A stretch of DNA of 5,269 nucleotides, taken from contig JAUZPW010000131.1 of NCBI GenBank assembly GCA_030705725.1, positions 1 to 5,269 on the forward strand, read 5' to 3'. Below, in pieces: positions 1-4,551 of this stretch; the stretch's first letter is position 1, and the number at the start of each line of letters is the position of its first letter. Below the pieces are notes generated by a model, which ran no database searches, was not told where the DNA came from, and saw only the letters and a list, made by a program, of their open reading frames with translations. A program made the position numbers and the translations under genes. The stretch comes from Bacillota bacterium (lineage in GTDB: Bacteria > Bacillota > Clostridia > Oscillospirales > Butyricicoccaceae).

Positions 1-141
1 AAAAATATGCCCGTCAGATTCACTGACGAACAGATCAGGCAGATAATTTCTCTCGTTATCCTCGACTCCGACGTCGCCTCTCTTTCAGAGTATCCGGCCG
101 CGGAGCAGGTAAAGGCTTACGCCGAAAAACTTGAAATATAA
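1..141 (+). CDS. C-terminal end of an unidentified protein (partial)
   Basis: Frame 1 is open from the window edge to a TAA at 139-141 and gives 46 residues ending in AEKLEI. An ATG at position 7 would allow a complete 44-residue protein, but no upstream sequence is available to look for a ribosome site. It is more likely the tail of a longer gene. The visible part is acidic and probably helical, with FTDEQIRQIISL followed by SEYPAAEQVKAYAEKLEI. I see no recognisable motif and do not identify the family. It converges with the holin gene across a pair of hairpins. Confidence 0.55.
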   Translation, partial: KNMPVRFTDEQIRQIISLVILDSDVASLSEYPAAEQVKAYAEKLEI

Positions 142-169
142 AATCAGGACGGTTCATTTCCCGTCCTGA
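134..169 (-). terminator. Leftward intrinsic terminator (hairpin 1)
   Basis: A perfect 9-bp stem, TCAGGACGG (144-152) with CCGTCCTGA (161-169), closes an 8-base loop. Read on the minus strand it is followed by TTTTATATTT (143-134), so it is a good terminator for transcripts leaving the holin gene. Read on the plus strand it has no immediate U-tract. Its leftward U-tract lies inside the end of the rightward gene. Confidence 0.65.
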
Positions 170-197
170 GCTATAAATAAATTTTGTCTTCACGCTG

Positions 198-226
198 GGA
201 CGGGTTTTGCCCCGTCCTTTCTTATT
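198..226 (+). terminator. Rightward intrinsic terminator (hairpin 2)
   Basis: GGACGGG (198-204) pairs with CCCGTCC (211-217) around a 6-base loop and is followed by TTTCTTATT on the plus strand. It would end transcripts from the gene stopping at 141, and it overlaps the stop codon of the convergent holin gene. Its arms repeat the core of hairpin 1 (GGACGG and CCGTCC). Confidence 0.65.
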
Positions 227-515
227 CATCTGACGAGCTTTGCTTTAACAGCTGATTGATGTAAACGCTGCAGCCCGCGACCAGTATTCCCTGAGTGACC
301 GAAACGAAAAAACCCATAAGAACATCCCTATAGCTTTGAAACTCCGTATGCGCGACCAACCAGATCACAGATAACGCCACTCCCAGGACGCCGAGTATCA
401 TGGGTATCATTTTGTTTTTAATTGATTCCGATCTTTTTATACCCATCCCGACAAAGTACAGCACAGGTACCAGAACAAGGAGCTCCGGTTTTACAAACTC
501 AAGAAAACTGTCCAC
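222..515 (-). CDS. Phage holin, Hol118 (A118-like) type
   Basis: This is a 97-residue protein with three hydrophobic stretches at about residues 11-26, 36-55 and 66-89, and a short polar tail (KQSSSDE). The N-terminal pattern, FVKPELLVLVPVLYFVGMGI, and the QGILVAGCSVYINQLLKQ region match what I know of the Listeria phage A118 Hol118-like holin family. Members insert in the cytoplasmic membrane and make lesions that time lysis and release endolysin. The start is GTG at 515-513, with AAAGGG at 530-525 as ribosome site. An ATG at 524-522 lies in the same frame but is cut off after two codons by TAA (518-516). No endolysin gene is adjacent on this strand. The family call rests on remembered pattern, not a search. 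Confidence 0.8.
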   Translation of the reverse strand: MDSFLEFVKPELLVLVPVLYFVGMGIKRSESIKNKMIPMILGVLGVALSVIWLVAHTEFQSYRDVLMGFFVSVTQGILVAGCSVYINQLLKQSSSDE

Positions 516-538
516 TTAAGCCATCCCTTTCCCGTCTT

Positions 539-567
539 TTTATACATACTGTTTATGCTGGCGGCAA
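539..567 (-). promoter_or_regulatory. Candidate sigma-A-type promoter for the holin gene
   Basis: On the minus strand TTGCCG (567-562) and TATAAA (544-539) are separated by exactly 17 bases. This puts a start site near 532, just ahead of the AAAGGG ribosome site. It suggests the holin can be expressed independently of the upstream membrane-protein gene. Confidence 0.45.
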
Positions 568-596
568 GGGAAAATATTCTTGGCGTTTAACCTAAA

Positions 597-1010
597 TTAT
601 TTGATGGAAAACGTGGATATATAAGAAATCGCCAGTATAGCCGTATAGACGTTAAAACATTTTGATAAAAAGGCTAAATCCTTTTTTATCGCTTTGCCCG
701 AATTATCAAGCTCTGTATCGGGTGTTTTTTTCATTATATCCGAATATTTGTCTTTCCTTTTCCCCTTGCCGTCGTCCTGGTAAACATTAATGCCGCCATT
801 TTCAAAATAGTCCCTGCACCTTTTTTCGATGAACCGCGAAAAAACGGTAATATATGAAAGCCCGAGAATCACACCCGCAAAAGTACGGTAACTGAAAGAA
901 CTTAGGTGCAGCACGGGCGATATTATGTTTGCCGTCAAATAAATAAATCCGAATATTATCGGTATAGTCAGAGCGGCAACTGTCCAGAGCGGTTTGTAGT
1001 TATTGTTCAA
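597..1010 (-). CDS. Small membrane protein of unknown function
   Basis: I do not recognise a family. From the chosen start it has 137 residues. Hydrophobic segments lie at about 8-30 and 42-58. A charged lysine-rich middle (about 60-112, with GKGKRKDK) follows, then a third hydrophobic stretch at about 119-134. The likely shape is two N-terminal membrane helices, a cytoplasmic or external charged loop, and a C-terminal helix. The start is TTG at 1010-1008 because GGAGAG (1023-1018) lies 7 bases upstream. A TTG at 1025-1023 in the same frame would overlap that ribosome site and is less likely. The gene sits between the sigma-like regulator and the holin on the same strand and has its own candidate promoter. 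Its neighbours suggest a phage accessory or lysis-related role, but that is inference from position only. Confidence 0.65.
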   Translation of the reverse strand: MNNNYKPLWTVAALTIPIIFGFIYLTANIISPVLHLSSFSYRTFAGVILGLSYITVFSRFIEKRCRDYFENGGINVYQDDGKGKRKDKYSDIMKKTPDTELDNSGKAIKKDLAFLSKCFNVYTAILAISYISTFSIK

Positions 1011-1043
1011 ATAAAAACTCTCCAATCAGTTTACATTTTTGTA

Positions 1044-1072
1044 ATCATACCGCGTTTTATATATAAATTCAA
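1044..1072 (-). promoter_or_regulatory. Candidate promoter for the membrane-protein gene
   Basis: On the minus strand TTGAAT (1072-1067) and TATGAT (1049-1044) are separated by 17 bases. It begins immediately after the stop codon of the sigma-like gene (1077-1075). The start site would fall near 1037, about 27 bases before the TTG start. Confidence 0.5.
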
Positions 1073-1074
1073 TC

Positions 1075-1491
1075 TTAAGATGCTATTTTTCTTTTCGCTT
1101 CGGAACGTCTTAAATATCGGTTATGCCTTTTTCGCGGCACGCTTTCATCCTGATAGCCAAGGGAAAACGCAATCTGCCTGAAGCTGAGGCCGTTAATATA
1201 GCGTAAGGTAAAAATCATTCTGATTTCGCTGTCATCTATCAGATGAATATATTGTTCTAAGCGAACGCGTTCCTCAAGGCACCTTTTAACGTTTTGCTCT
1301 ATGAGACGCGTGAGATCGTGTATTTCGCAGCTGAATCGGGATACTCCGTCGCTTATTCCAGGACACCTGGGCATTCCCGTAATAACGGTTGACGGACAGA
1401 GCGAGATCCGCTCCATTTCAGCAAGGCGTTTTTGCTGTATCTCAATTTCTCTGATAAGGAAATAAAGAGAAGATAACTCCTTTTTTGTCAC
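1075..1491 (-). CDS. Sigma-70 region-4-like phage transcription regulator (DUF1492/ArpU-like)
   Basis: This is a 138-residue protein. The N-terminal half is helical and coiled-coil-like (about 4-30 and 56-85), with a linker of the form VITGMPR...SDG that I associate with the DUF1492/ArpU-like group. The C-terminal part, about residues 88-128, reads SEIRMIFTLRYINGLSFRQIAFSLGY and continues to a basic recognition helix around PRKRHNRYLRR. It resembles sigma region 4. Family members are small phage regulators, often of late genes, found in Firmicutes prophages. The start is GTG at 1491-1489, with AAGGGGGT (1508-1501) upstream. A two-codon frame, ATG TTG TGA (1496-1488), overlaps the GTG and is better spaced from that ribosome site. 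The gene is divergent from the repressor, and operator O1 lies 27 bases before its start. It probably binds DNA or RNA polymerase; its targets are unknown. Confidence 0.75.
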   Translation of the reverse strand: MTKKELSSLYFLIREIEIQQKRLAEMERISLCPSTVITGMPRCPGISDGVSRFSCEIHDLTRLIEQNVKRCLEERVRLEQYIHLIDDSEIRMIFTLRYINGLSFRQIAFSLGYQDESVPRKRHNRYLRRSEAKRKIAS

Positions 1492-1517
1492 AACATTTTT
1501 ACCCCCTTATTTTTCAT

Positions 1518-1534
1518 TTCGTAAATATCCCGAA
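1518..1534. promoter_or_regulatory. Operator O1, 17-bp inverted repeat
   Basis: TTCGTAAATATCCCGAA matches the pattern TTCG-N8-CCGAA seen twice more downstream. It lies between the leftward sigma-like gene and the -35 box of the rightward repressor promoter. It is therefore placed to act on leftward transcription. The bound protein is inferred to be the adjacent XRE repressor. Confidence 0.55.
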
Positions 1535-1541
1535 AAAACGA

Positions 1542-1570
1542 TTGACACCGCGTTATAATCATTTTATGAT
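1542..1570 (+). promoter_or_regulatory. Strong sigma-A-type promoter for the repressor
   Basis: A perfect TTGACA (1542-1547) and TATGAT (1565-1570) are separated by 17 bases, giving a start near 1577 and a leader of about 110 bases before the TTG start. The leader contains three of the inverted-repeat sites, so bound repressor could block elongation or initiation. This is consistent with autoregulation. Confidence 0.75.
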
Positions 1571-1580
1571 TACCTTAAGA

Positions 1581-1597
1581 TTCGACATATTTCCTTA
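1581..1597. promoter_or_regulatory. Weak fourth operator-like site, O2
   Basis: TTCGACATATTTCCTTA keeps the left half-site and the CC of the right half but diverges in the last three bases. I report it because it falls in phase with the clear copies: its centre is 30 bp from the next site and 63 bp from O1. Confidence 0.3.
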
Positions 1598-1610
1598 TAA
1601 TTCCAGTTTA

Positions 1611-1627
1611 TTCGGAATTTTGCCGAA
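1611..1627. promoter_or_regulatory. Operator O3, 17-bp inverted repeat
   Basis: TTCGGAATTTTGCCGAA has perfect 5-bp arms (TTCGG and CCGAA) around a 7-base AT-rich centre. It is the most symmetric of the set. It lies in the untranslated leader of the repressor gene. Confidence 0.6.
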
Positions 1628-1641
1628 TGTCAATCTTTATT

Positions 1642-1658
1642 TTCGTGATTTTCCCGAA
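1642..1658. promoter_or_regulatory. Operator O4, 17-bp inverted repeat
   Basis: TTCGTGATTTTCCCGAA differs from O3 at three positions. Its centre is 31 bp from that of O3. It ends 11 bases before the ribosome site (GAGGAG, 1670-1675) of the repressor. Confidence 0.6.
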
Positions 1659-1685
1659 TTAAATATAGAAGAGGAGCTGATAATC

Positions 1686-2096
1686 TTGGATATATTTGCA
1701 GACAGAATAGAACCTTTACTCCGTTCCAGCGGCGTAAGCGATTCCGAATTCGAAAGGTCGCTGAACCTGCCCCGATCCATAGTTTACGACTGGAGAAATA
1801 AAAGAAGCCGCTCATATATGAAATATCTGCCCGAAATAGCCGGCAGCTTCGGCGTAACGGTCGGCTTTCTGCTGTCCGACGACAATTCGGATAATTTTTT
1901 TTCGGCGCCTCAGCCTAAATACGACTGCGGCCGCATTTCCGAAGACCTGATGAAAAAAATAGACGAATCGAAAAAAGAACTTGAGGAGGGCAAAAAAGCC
2001 CGGAAGCAGCATCTTCTTGATGTTATAAAAAATACCGATTTTTCGATTTCTCAGCTTTACATGATCGAGCATATTTTGGAATACATAAAAAAATAG
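1686..2096 (+). CDS. XRE-family (CI-like) phage repressor
   Basis: A 136-residue DNA-binding protein. Residues 1-63 form a helix-turn-helix domain of lambda-repressor type: IEPLLRSSGVSDSEFERSL, then LPRSIVYDWRNKR as the likely recognition region, then LPEIAGSFGVTVGFLLSD, the usual end of these domains. After a short linker, residues about 83-110 are highly charged and coiled-coil-like (DLMKKIDESKKELEEGKK). The tail, FSISQLYMIEHILEYIKK, is probably a dimerisation helix. There is no S24 self-cleaving domain, so RecA-type induction is not indicated. The start is TTG at 1686 because GAGGAG (1670-1675) is well placed and an HTH domain normally starts here. A longer frame begins at 1485, but it would be read through the promoter and operators. 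The protein probably binds the 17-bp repeats upstream and regulates itself and the divergent gene. That is inferred from position. Confidence 0.75.
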   Translation: MDIFADRIEPLLRSSGVSDSEFERSLNLPRSIVYDWRNKRSRSYMKYLPEIAGSFGVTVGFLLSDDNSDNFFSAPQPKYDCGRISEDLMKKIDESKKELEEGKKARKQHLLDVIKNTDFSISQLYMIEHILEYIKK

Positions 2097-2146
2097 ATTC
2101 CGAGGGGTTTTAGCCCCAAAGAATCTATTTTTAATATTTTTTATTT
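2089..2146. terminator. Bidirectional terminator between convergent genes
   Basis: AAAAATAGATTC (2089-2100) pairs perfectly with GAATCTATTTTT (2121-2132). After a small internal loop, GGGG (2104-2107) pairs with CCCC (2114-2117). On the plus strand a T-rich run follows to about 2146, and on the minus strand a run of seven T follows the stem. It overlaps the repressor stop codon (2094-2096) and serves both the repressor and the lipoprotein gene. Confidence 0.85.
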
Positions 2147-2148
2147 AT

Positions 2149-2742
2149 TCAACTGCCGACATAGACTTCGCCCTGTTTGACCAGACTGCGTATCTCTGAC
2201 GGCAGACCGCCGAAAACGGCGTCCTGAAGGGCATCGTCATATTCAATCATCCAGCCGCCTTTCTTTTTTTCGAGACTAATTTGAACCTTTGCTGTCGTTT
2301 TTTGTCCGGCCTTTTTCAGGAGGCTTATAAATAGCTCCTGCATTTCGTTTTGAACCTTTAAGCTGTCCTGGCTATTTGAGACATTATTCAGTACAAGCTT
2401 AACGGCTTCCTTTACATATTCGTCAAAAACCGGTTTTAAGTAAAGGTTGGTTATTTCCGCTGTTACTTTGGCATTTTCCGCGTTTCTTTCCTCAGAAACG
2501 ATCTTAATGCTCAGGTTATTAACCAAAAGACCGGCCGCCTCATCGTTCGGACTCAGGTCATCGCCCTCGGAGTAATCCATAAGCTTATCATAGTCTATAT
2601 ATTCTGTTGCCGCTTCCCTGTCAAGCGTTTTTACGGCCCCAAACGCCGCTTCAATAGTTTGAGACGGCGTTAGTTCCTTTTCACAGCCTGAAGCCGAGAA
2701 TAAAAACGCCGTGATCATAAACAGGGCTATGCCATTTTTCAT
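2149..2742 (-). CDS. Secreted lipoprotein of unknown function
   Basis: A 197-residue protein. Residues 1-19 are a hydrophobic signal peptide ending in SASG, followed by Cys20, a lipobox (ASGC) that would be lipidated. The mature protein is anchored to the outer face of the membrane. From residue 25 it reads LTPSQTIEAAFGAVKTLDREAATEYID, a short helical start followed by alternating strands (KVTAEITNLYLKPV, TTAKVQISLEKKKGGWMIEY). That layout resembles the NTF2-like DUF4878/DUF5105 lipoproteins of Firmicutes, but I cannot assign it firmly. The ATG at 2742 is chosen because AAGGTGG (2756-2750) is 7 bases upstream and the signal peptide starts there. The 33-residue extension to 2841 looks non-coding. 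It converges with the repressor and is divergent from the M23 gene. No convincing promoter was found. Confidence 0.75.
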   Translation of the reverse strand: MKNGIALFMITAFLFSASGCEKELTPSQTIEAAFGAVKTLDREAATEYIDYDKLMDYSEGDDLSPNDEAAGLLVNNLSIKIVSEERNAENAKVTAEITNLYLKPVFDEYVKEAVKLVLNNVSNSQDSLKVQNEMQELFISLLKKAGQKTTAKVQISLEKKKGGWMIEYDDALQDAVFGGLPSEIRSLVKQGEVYVGS

Positions 2743-2764
2743 CGGTAAGCCACCTTTTTTATGT

Positions 2765-2781
2765 ATTCGGGTAACCGGAAT
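2765..2781. repeat. 17-bp near-palindrome upstream of the lipoprotein gene
   Basis: ATTCGGGTAACCGGAAT is symmetric except for one mismatched pair and its central base. It lies 23-39 bases before the lipoprotein ATG, in the likely leader or promoter. It could be a regulator binding site or a small hairpin. It does not match the repressor operator spacing. Confidence 0.35.
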
Positions 2782-2892
2782 GCTGACCGTCTTAAATATA
2801 AGTATTCGAGACAAGCTCAGTTTATCGCGTTTTGCCGCCATAAGCGCAGATGTAATTTTACCTCAAATAATCCATATCAATCCCGCAATTTA

Positions 2893-2901
2893 TGATATAA
2901 T
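2893..2901 (+). promoter_or_regulatory. Extended -10 promoter for the M23 peptidase gene
   Basis: TG-A-TATAAT gives a perfect extended -10 element. No good -35 box lies 17 bases upstream, which extended -10 promoters can tolerate. The start site would be near 2908, giving a leader of about 165 bases before the peptidase ATG. The whole 2743-3072 gap holds this promoter, the near-palindrome at 2765, and the structured leader; I see no other gene in it. Confidence 0.5.
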
Positions 2902-2965
2902 ATCTCATTTTTACTTGTTTTTCAACAGTTCGGAAAGAATTGTAAAAAAGCCAAATAAAAAGAAA

Positions 2966-3043
2966 ATGTACCCTCCATGGAATAACTTGCATTTGACTTG
3001 GCTTGCGTATATGGGCTACCCTTATGTAGCAGTCGTTATGTAA
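2966..3043 (+). CDS. Possible 25-residue leader peptide
   Basis: ATG at 2966 opens a 25-codon frame ending in TAA at 3041-3043. The peptide starts MYPPWNNLHL and ends GYPYVAVVM, rich in aromatic and hydrophobic residues. It spans the 5' arm of the hairpin that can hide the ribosome site of the next gene, and it stops 4 bases before the 3' arm. This is the layout of translation-attenuation leaders. Against it, there is no good ribosome site (only an A-rich AAAAAGAAA), and a frame of this length can occur by chance. Confidence 0.25.
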   Translation: MYPPWNNLHLTWLAYMGYPYVAVVM

Positions 3044-3064
3044 ACCTAATGCAAGCTATGGAGG
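2972..3064 (+). promoter_or_regulatory. Leader structure that can hide the M23 ribosome site
   Basis: CCTCCAT (2972-2978) pairs with ATGGAGG (3058-3064), which includes the GGAGG ribosome site (3060-3064). CTTGCATT (2986-2993) pairs with AATGCAAG (3048-3055). Inside, GACT (2995-2998) can pair with AGTC (3031-3034), stacked on GCTAC (3015-3019) with GTAGC (3026-3030). Another hairpin just upstream pairs ACAGTT (2925-2930) with AATTGT (2938-2943). When formed, the long stem would block initiation at 3073. I do not recognise a known riboswitch consensus. Confidence 0.5.
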
Positions 3065-3072
3065 TGTAATAC

Positions 3073-3978
3073 ATGAAATCACAAAAGCTAACGGCCTTTC
3101 TGCTGGGAATAGCCTTGATTTTTGCTTTTTCTGCTGTTTCGCCCCGCGTGCAGGCGGCGACGTTGTCATCCGAGGCCGGAATCGTTCATCACGATTCCGG
3201 ATCGCTTAATATAAGAGCAGTCGGCACCTCGACCGGCACTATTCTAACCAGACTGCCGACGGGAACCTATGTCACTATTATTTCAAGGCAAGGCAATTTC
3301 TACAGGGTCGAATACGCATCGGGCAGGTACGGATACGCGTACGCGATGTATGTAACAAAAGCCGCGTCTCTGGGCACTGCGGCGGTCGCGATAAGCTCAG
3401 GCACGCTGAACGTAAGGACAGGCGCCGGCGCTTCATACCGGGTTAAAGCGTCATTGCCTAAAGGCAGGATCGTGATCGTGCTGTCGAAAGCTTCGGGCTA
3501 CAGCAGGATACTCTATAACGGAACCGCCGTCGGATATGTAAGCTCGGTTTATCTTAGTCCGTCTCATATGGCCTGGCCCGTTCCGGCCAGCCGTAAGATC
3601 GCACAGGGCTTTGCCGCCGGATCGCATCTCGGAATAGATGTAGCCCCGTCAGTGCAGGGCGTCCCGGGCGACCGGATCGCAGCCTCGGCAGCCGGAAAGG
3701 TAGTGTATTCCGGTGTGCTCAACGGTTACGGTTATGTGGTTTACGTCAATTCATACGTTAACGGCAGGTACATTCAGACAAGGTATGCTCACTTAAAAAG
3801 TGCGCCCCCGGTCGGCGCGGGAAAAAGCGTAAGCGCAGGCCAAATGATCGGGTATATGGGCAGATCCGGAAACTCCACGGGAGTGCATCTGCATTTTGAG
3901 GTACGATTAAGAAGCTCGTCGGGCGACTGCCTTGCAAATTCCGCGAGCACCCCGGTAAATCCGTTTAGTTATGTCTGA
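3073..3978 (+). CDS. Secreted SH3b-SH3b-M23 peptidoglycan endopeptidase
   Basis: A 301-residue cell-wall hydrolase. Residues 1-28 are a Sec signal peptide (KSQK start, hydrophobic core, cleavage after VQA). Two bacterial SH3 repeats follow at about 36-94 and 103-161, each with the LNIR or LNVR motif and a GY-Y/SSVY end; these usually bind the wall. The M23 domain covers about 167-300: H185 and D189 in HLGID, H240 in RYAHL, and H272 and H274 in GVHLHFEV. By family knowledge H185, D189 and H274 bind zinc, and H240 and H272 act in catalysis, cutting peptide cross-links in peptidoglycan. All key residues are present, so it should be active. The start is ATG at 3073 with GGAGG 8 bases upstream. 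The signal peptide means it does not need the holin for export. Expression may be controlled by the leader structure. Confidence 0.92.
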   Translation: MKSQKLTAFLLGIALIFAFSAVSPRVQAATLSSEAGIVHHDSGSLNIRAVGTSTGTILTRLPTGTYVTIISRQGNFYRVEYASGRYGYAYAMYVTKAASLGTAAVAISSGTLNVRTGAGASYRVKASLPKGRIVIVLSKASGYSRILYNGTAVGYVSSVYLSPSHMAWPVPASRKIAQGFAAGSHLGIDVAPSVQGVPGDRIAASAAGKVVYSGVLNGYGYVVYVNSYVNGRYIQTRYAHLKSAPPVGAGKSVSAGQMIGYMGRSGNSTGVHLHFEVRLRSSSGDCLANSASTPVNPFSYV

Positions 3979-3980
3979 AA

Positions 3981-4026
3981 AAAGGGCGTGCCTCGACGTT
4001 TTTTCAAAATGTCGGACACGCCCTTT
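3981..4026. terminator. Long hairpin after the M23 gene
   Basis: AAAGGGCGTG (3981-3990) pairs with CACGCCCTTT (4017-4026), and inside it CGACGTTTT (3994-4002) pairs with AAAATGTCG (4006-4014) with one G-U. It begins 3 bases past the stop codon. On the plus strand only TTT follows the GC-rich part before AAGAAAAATTT. On the minus strand six T follow. It is the probable transcript end or 3' stabiliser of the peptidase mRNA, but the better U-tract faces left although no leftward gene reads into it. Confidence 0.6.
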
Positions 4027-4056
4027 AAGAAAAATTTACTACTAACCTCACTTAAA

Positions 4057-4068
4057 TGGTATTATAAT
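4057..4068 (+). promoter_or_regulatory. Candidate promoter for the zinc-ribbon gene
   Basis: TGGTATTATAAT holds a TG-N-TATTAT extended -10 (4057-4065) overlapping a perfect TATAAT (4063-4068). No clear -35 box is seen. The start site would be near 4073, with the gene ATG about 25 bases on. Confidence 0.4.
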
Positions 4069-4097
4069 AGAATAATCAAATAAAAGCTGGAGGGCTT

Positions 4098-4463
4098 ATG
4101 TTTTTCTTTATTTCAGGCGTCAACACAAAATCAAAGGATATAGGCAGCATACCGAACTCAATCTGTCCCTCCTGCGGCGCTTATTGCAGCATGCAGGTAT
4201 CCTCTGTTTTTGAGTCGCTCCATTTGTTCTTTGTCCCGTTATTCAAATGGGGCAGAAAATACTTTGTCACCATGCCCTGCTGCAATGCGGTTTACGAGCT
4301 TGACCGCGAGGAAGGCATGCGGTTTGAAAAGGGCGAAATAAAAAACATCGACCCCTCAAGTTTAAGAAAAGCATCCGGTTTTCCCGAAGTATGCCCCGAA
4401 TGCGGGGCCGCTCTTCAAAACGGCGCAAACTTCTGCTCGCGCTGCGGGTTCAGAATACGGTAG
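4098..4463 (+). CDS. Zinc-ribbon protein (zinc_ribbon_15-like)
   Basis: A 121-residue protein with two metal sites. The N-terminal unit begins MFFFISGVNTKSKDIG and has CPSC (C23, C26), then FFVPLFKWGRKYFVTMPCC (C61, C62) and NAVYELDREEG. This arrangement matches the small Firmicutes family with a F-F-I-x-G start and an iron- or zinc-ribbon pattern (PF17032-like). The C-terminal end is a second, standard double-CxxC ribbon: CPEC (C99, C102) and CSRC (C113, C116), 10 residues apart. It is predicted cytoplasmic with no signal peptide; a single moderately hydrophobic stretch (about 40-49) is probably part of the fold. The function is unknown, with nucleic-acid or protein binding likely. The start is ATG at 4098 with GGAGGG (4089-4094) rather close upstream. 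It is followed after 88 bases by the peptidase-like gene and may be cotranscribed with it. Confidence 0.8.
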   Translation: MFFFISGVNTKSKDIGSIPNSICPSCGAYCSMQVSSVFESLHLFFVPLFKWGRKYFVTMPCCNAVYELDREEGMRFEKGEIKNIDPSSLRKASGFPEVCPECGAALQNGANFCSRCGFRIR

Positions 4464-4551
4464 AACACCCGGGAATAAATAATTTCCCAAGTAATTTCTG
4501 CAAAGTTGTTTTACTTACACTTAAGCAAATTGCACATTATGAGGAATATTG

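Noticed and set aside
906..1181. Open frame on the plus strand
   Set aside because: It is antisense to the membrane-protein and sigma-like genes, has no ribosome site and no recognisable content.
1554..1559. Perfect TATAAT in the control region
   Set aside because: It has no -35 box at 17 bases (the TTGACA is only 6 bases away). TATGAT at 1565 fits the TTGACA better. A leftward extended -10 (TG-A-TTATAA, 1561-1553) overlaps here, but it is too weak to list as a feature.
1485..1685. N-terminal extension of the repressor frame back to 1485
   Set aside because: It would run through a TTGACA-17-TATGAT promoter and four operator-like sites, has no HTH-like content, and the TTG at 1686 has a better ribosome site. 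The internal ATG at 1566 overlaps the -10 box.
2743..2841. 33-residue extension of the lipoprotein
   Set aside because: It would place a charged stretch ahead of a complete signal peptide. The ATG at 2742 has its own ribosome site at a good distance.
2908..3072. Known riboswitch (c-di-AMP, c-di-GMP, THF) ahead of the M23 gene
   Set aside because: c-di-AMP riboswitches often precede such hydrolases, but I see none of the conserved elements I know for these classes. An RNA-family search would settle it.
3073..3978. M23 peptidase as the endolysin of the holin
   Set aside because: It has a Sec signal peptide, lies on the opposite strand with its own long leader, and is separated by a lipoprotein gene and terminators. 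It looks like a host cell-wall enzyme.
4471..4488. GGGAA/TTCCC hairpin after the zinc-ribbon gene
   Set aside because: It has only 5 bp and no T-run, so it is not a convincing terminator.
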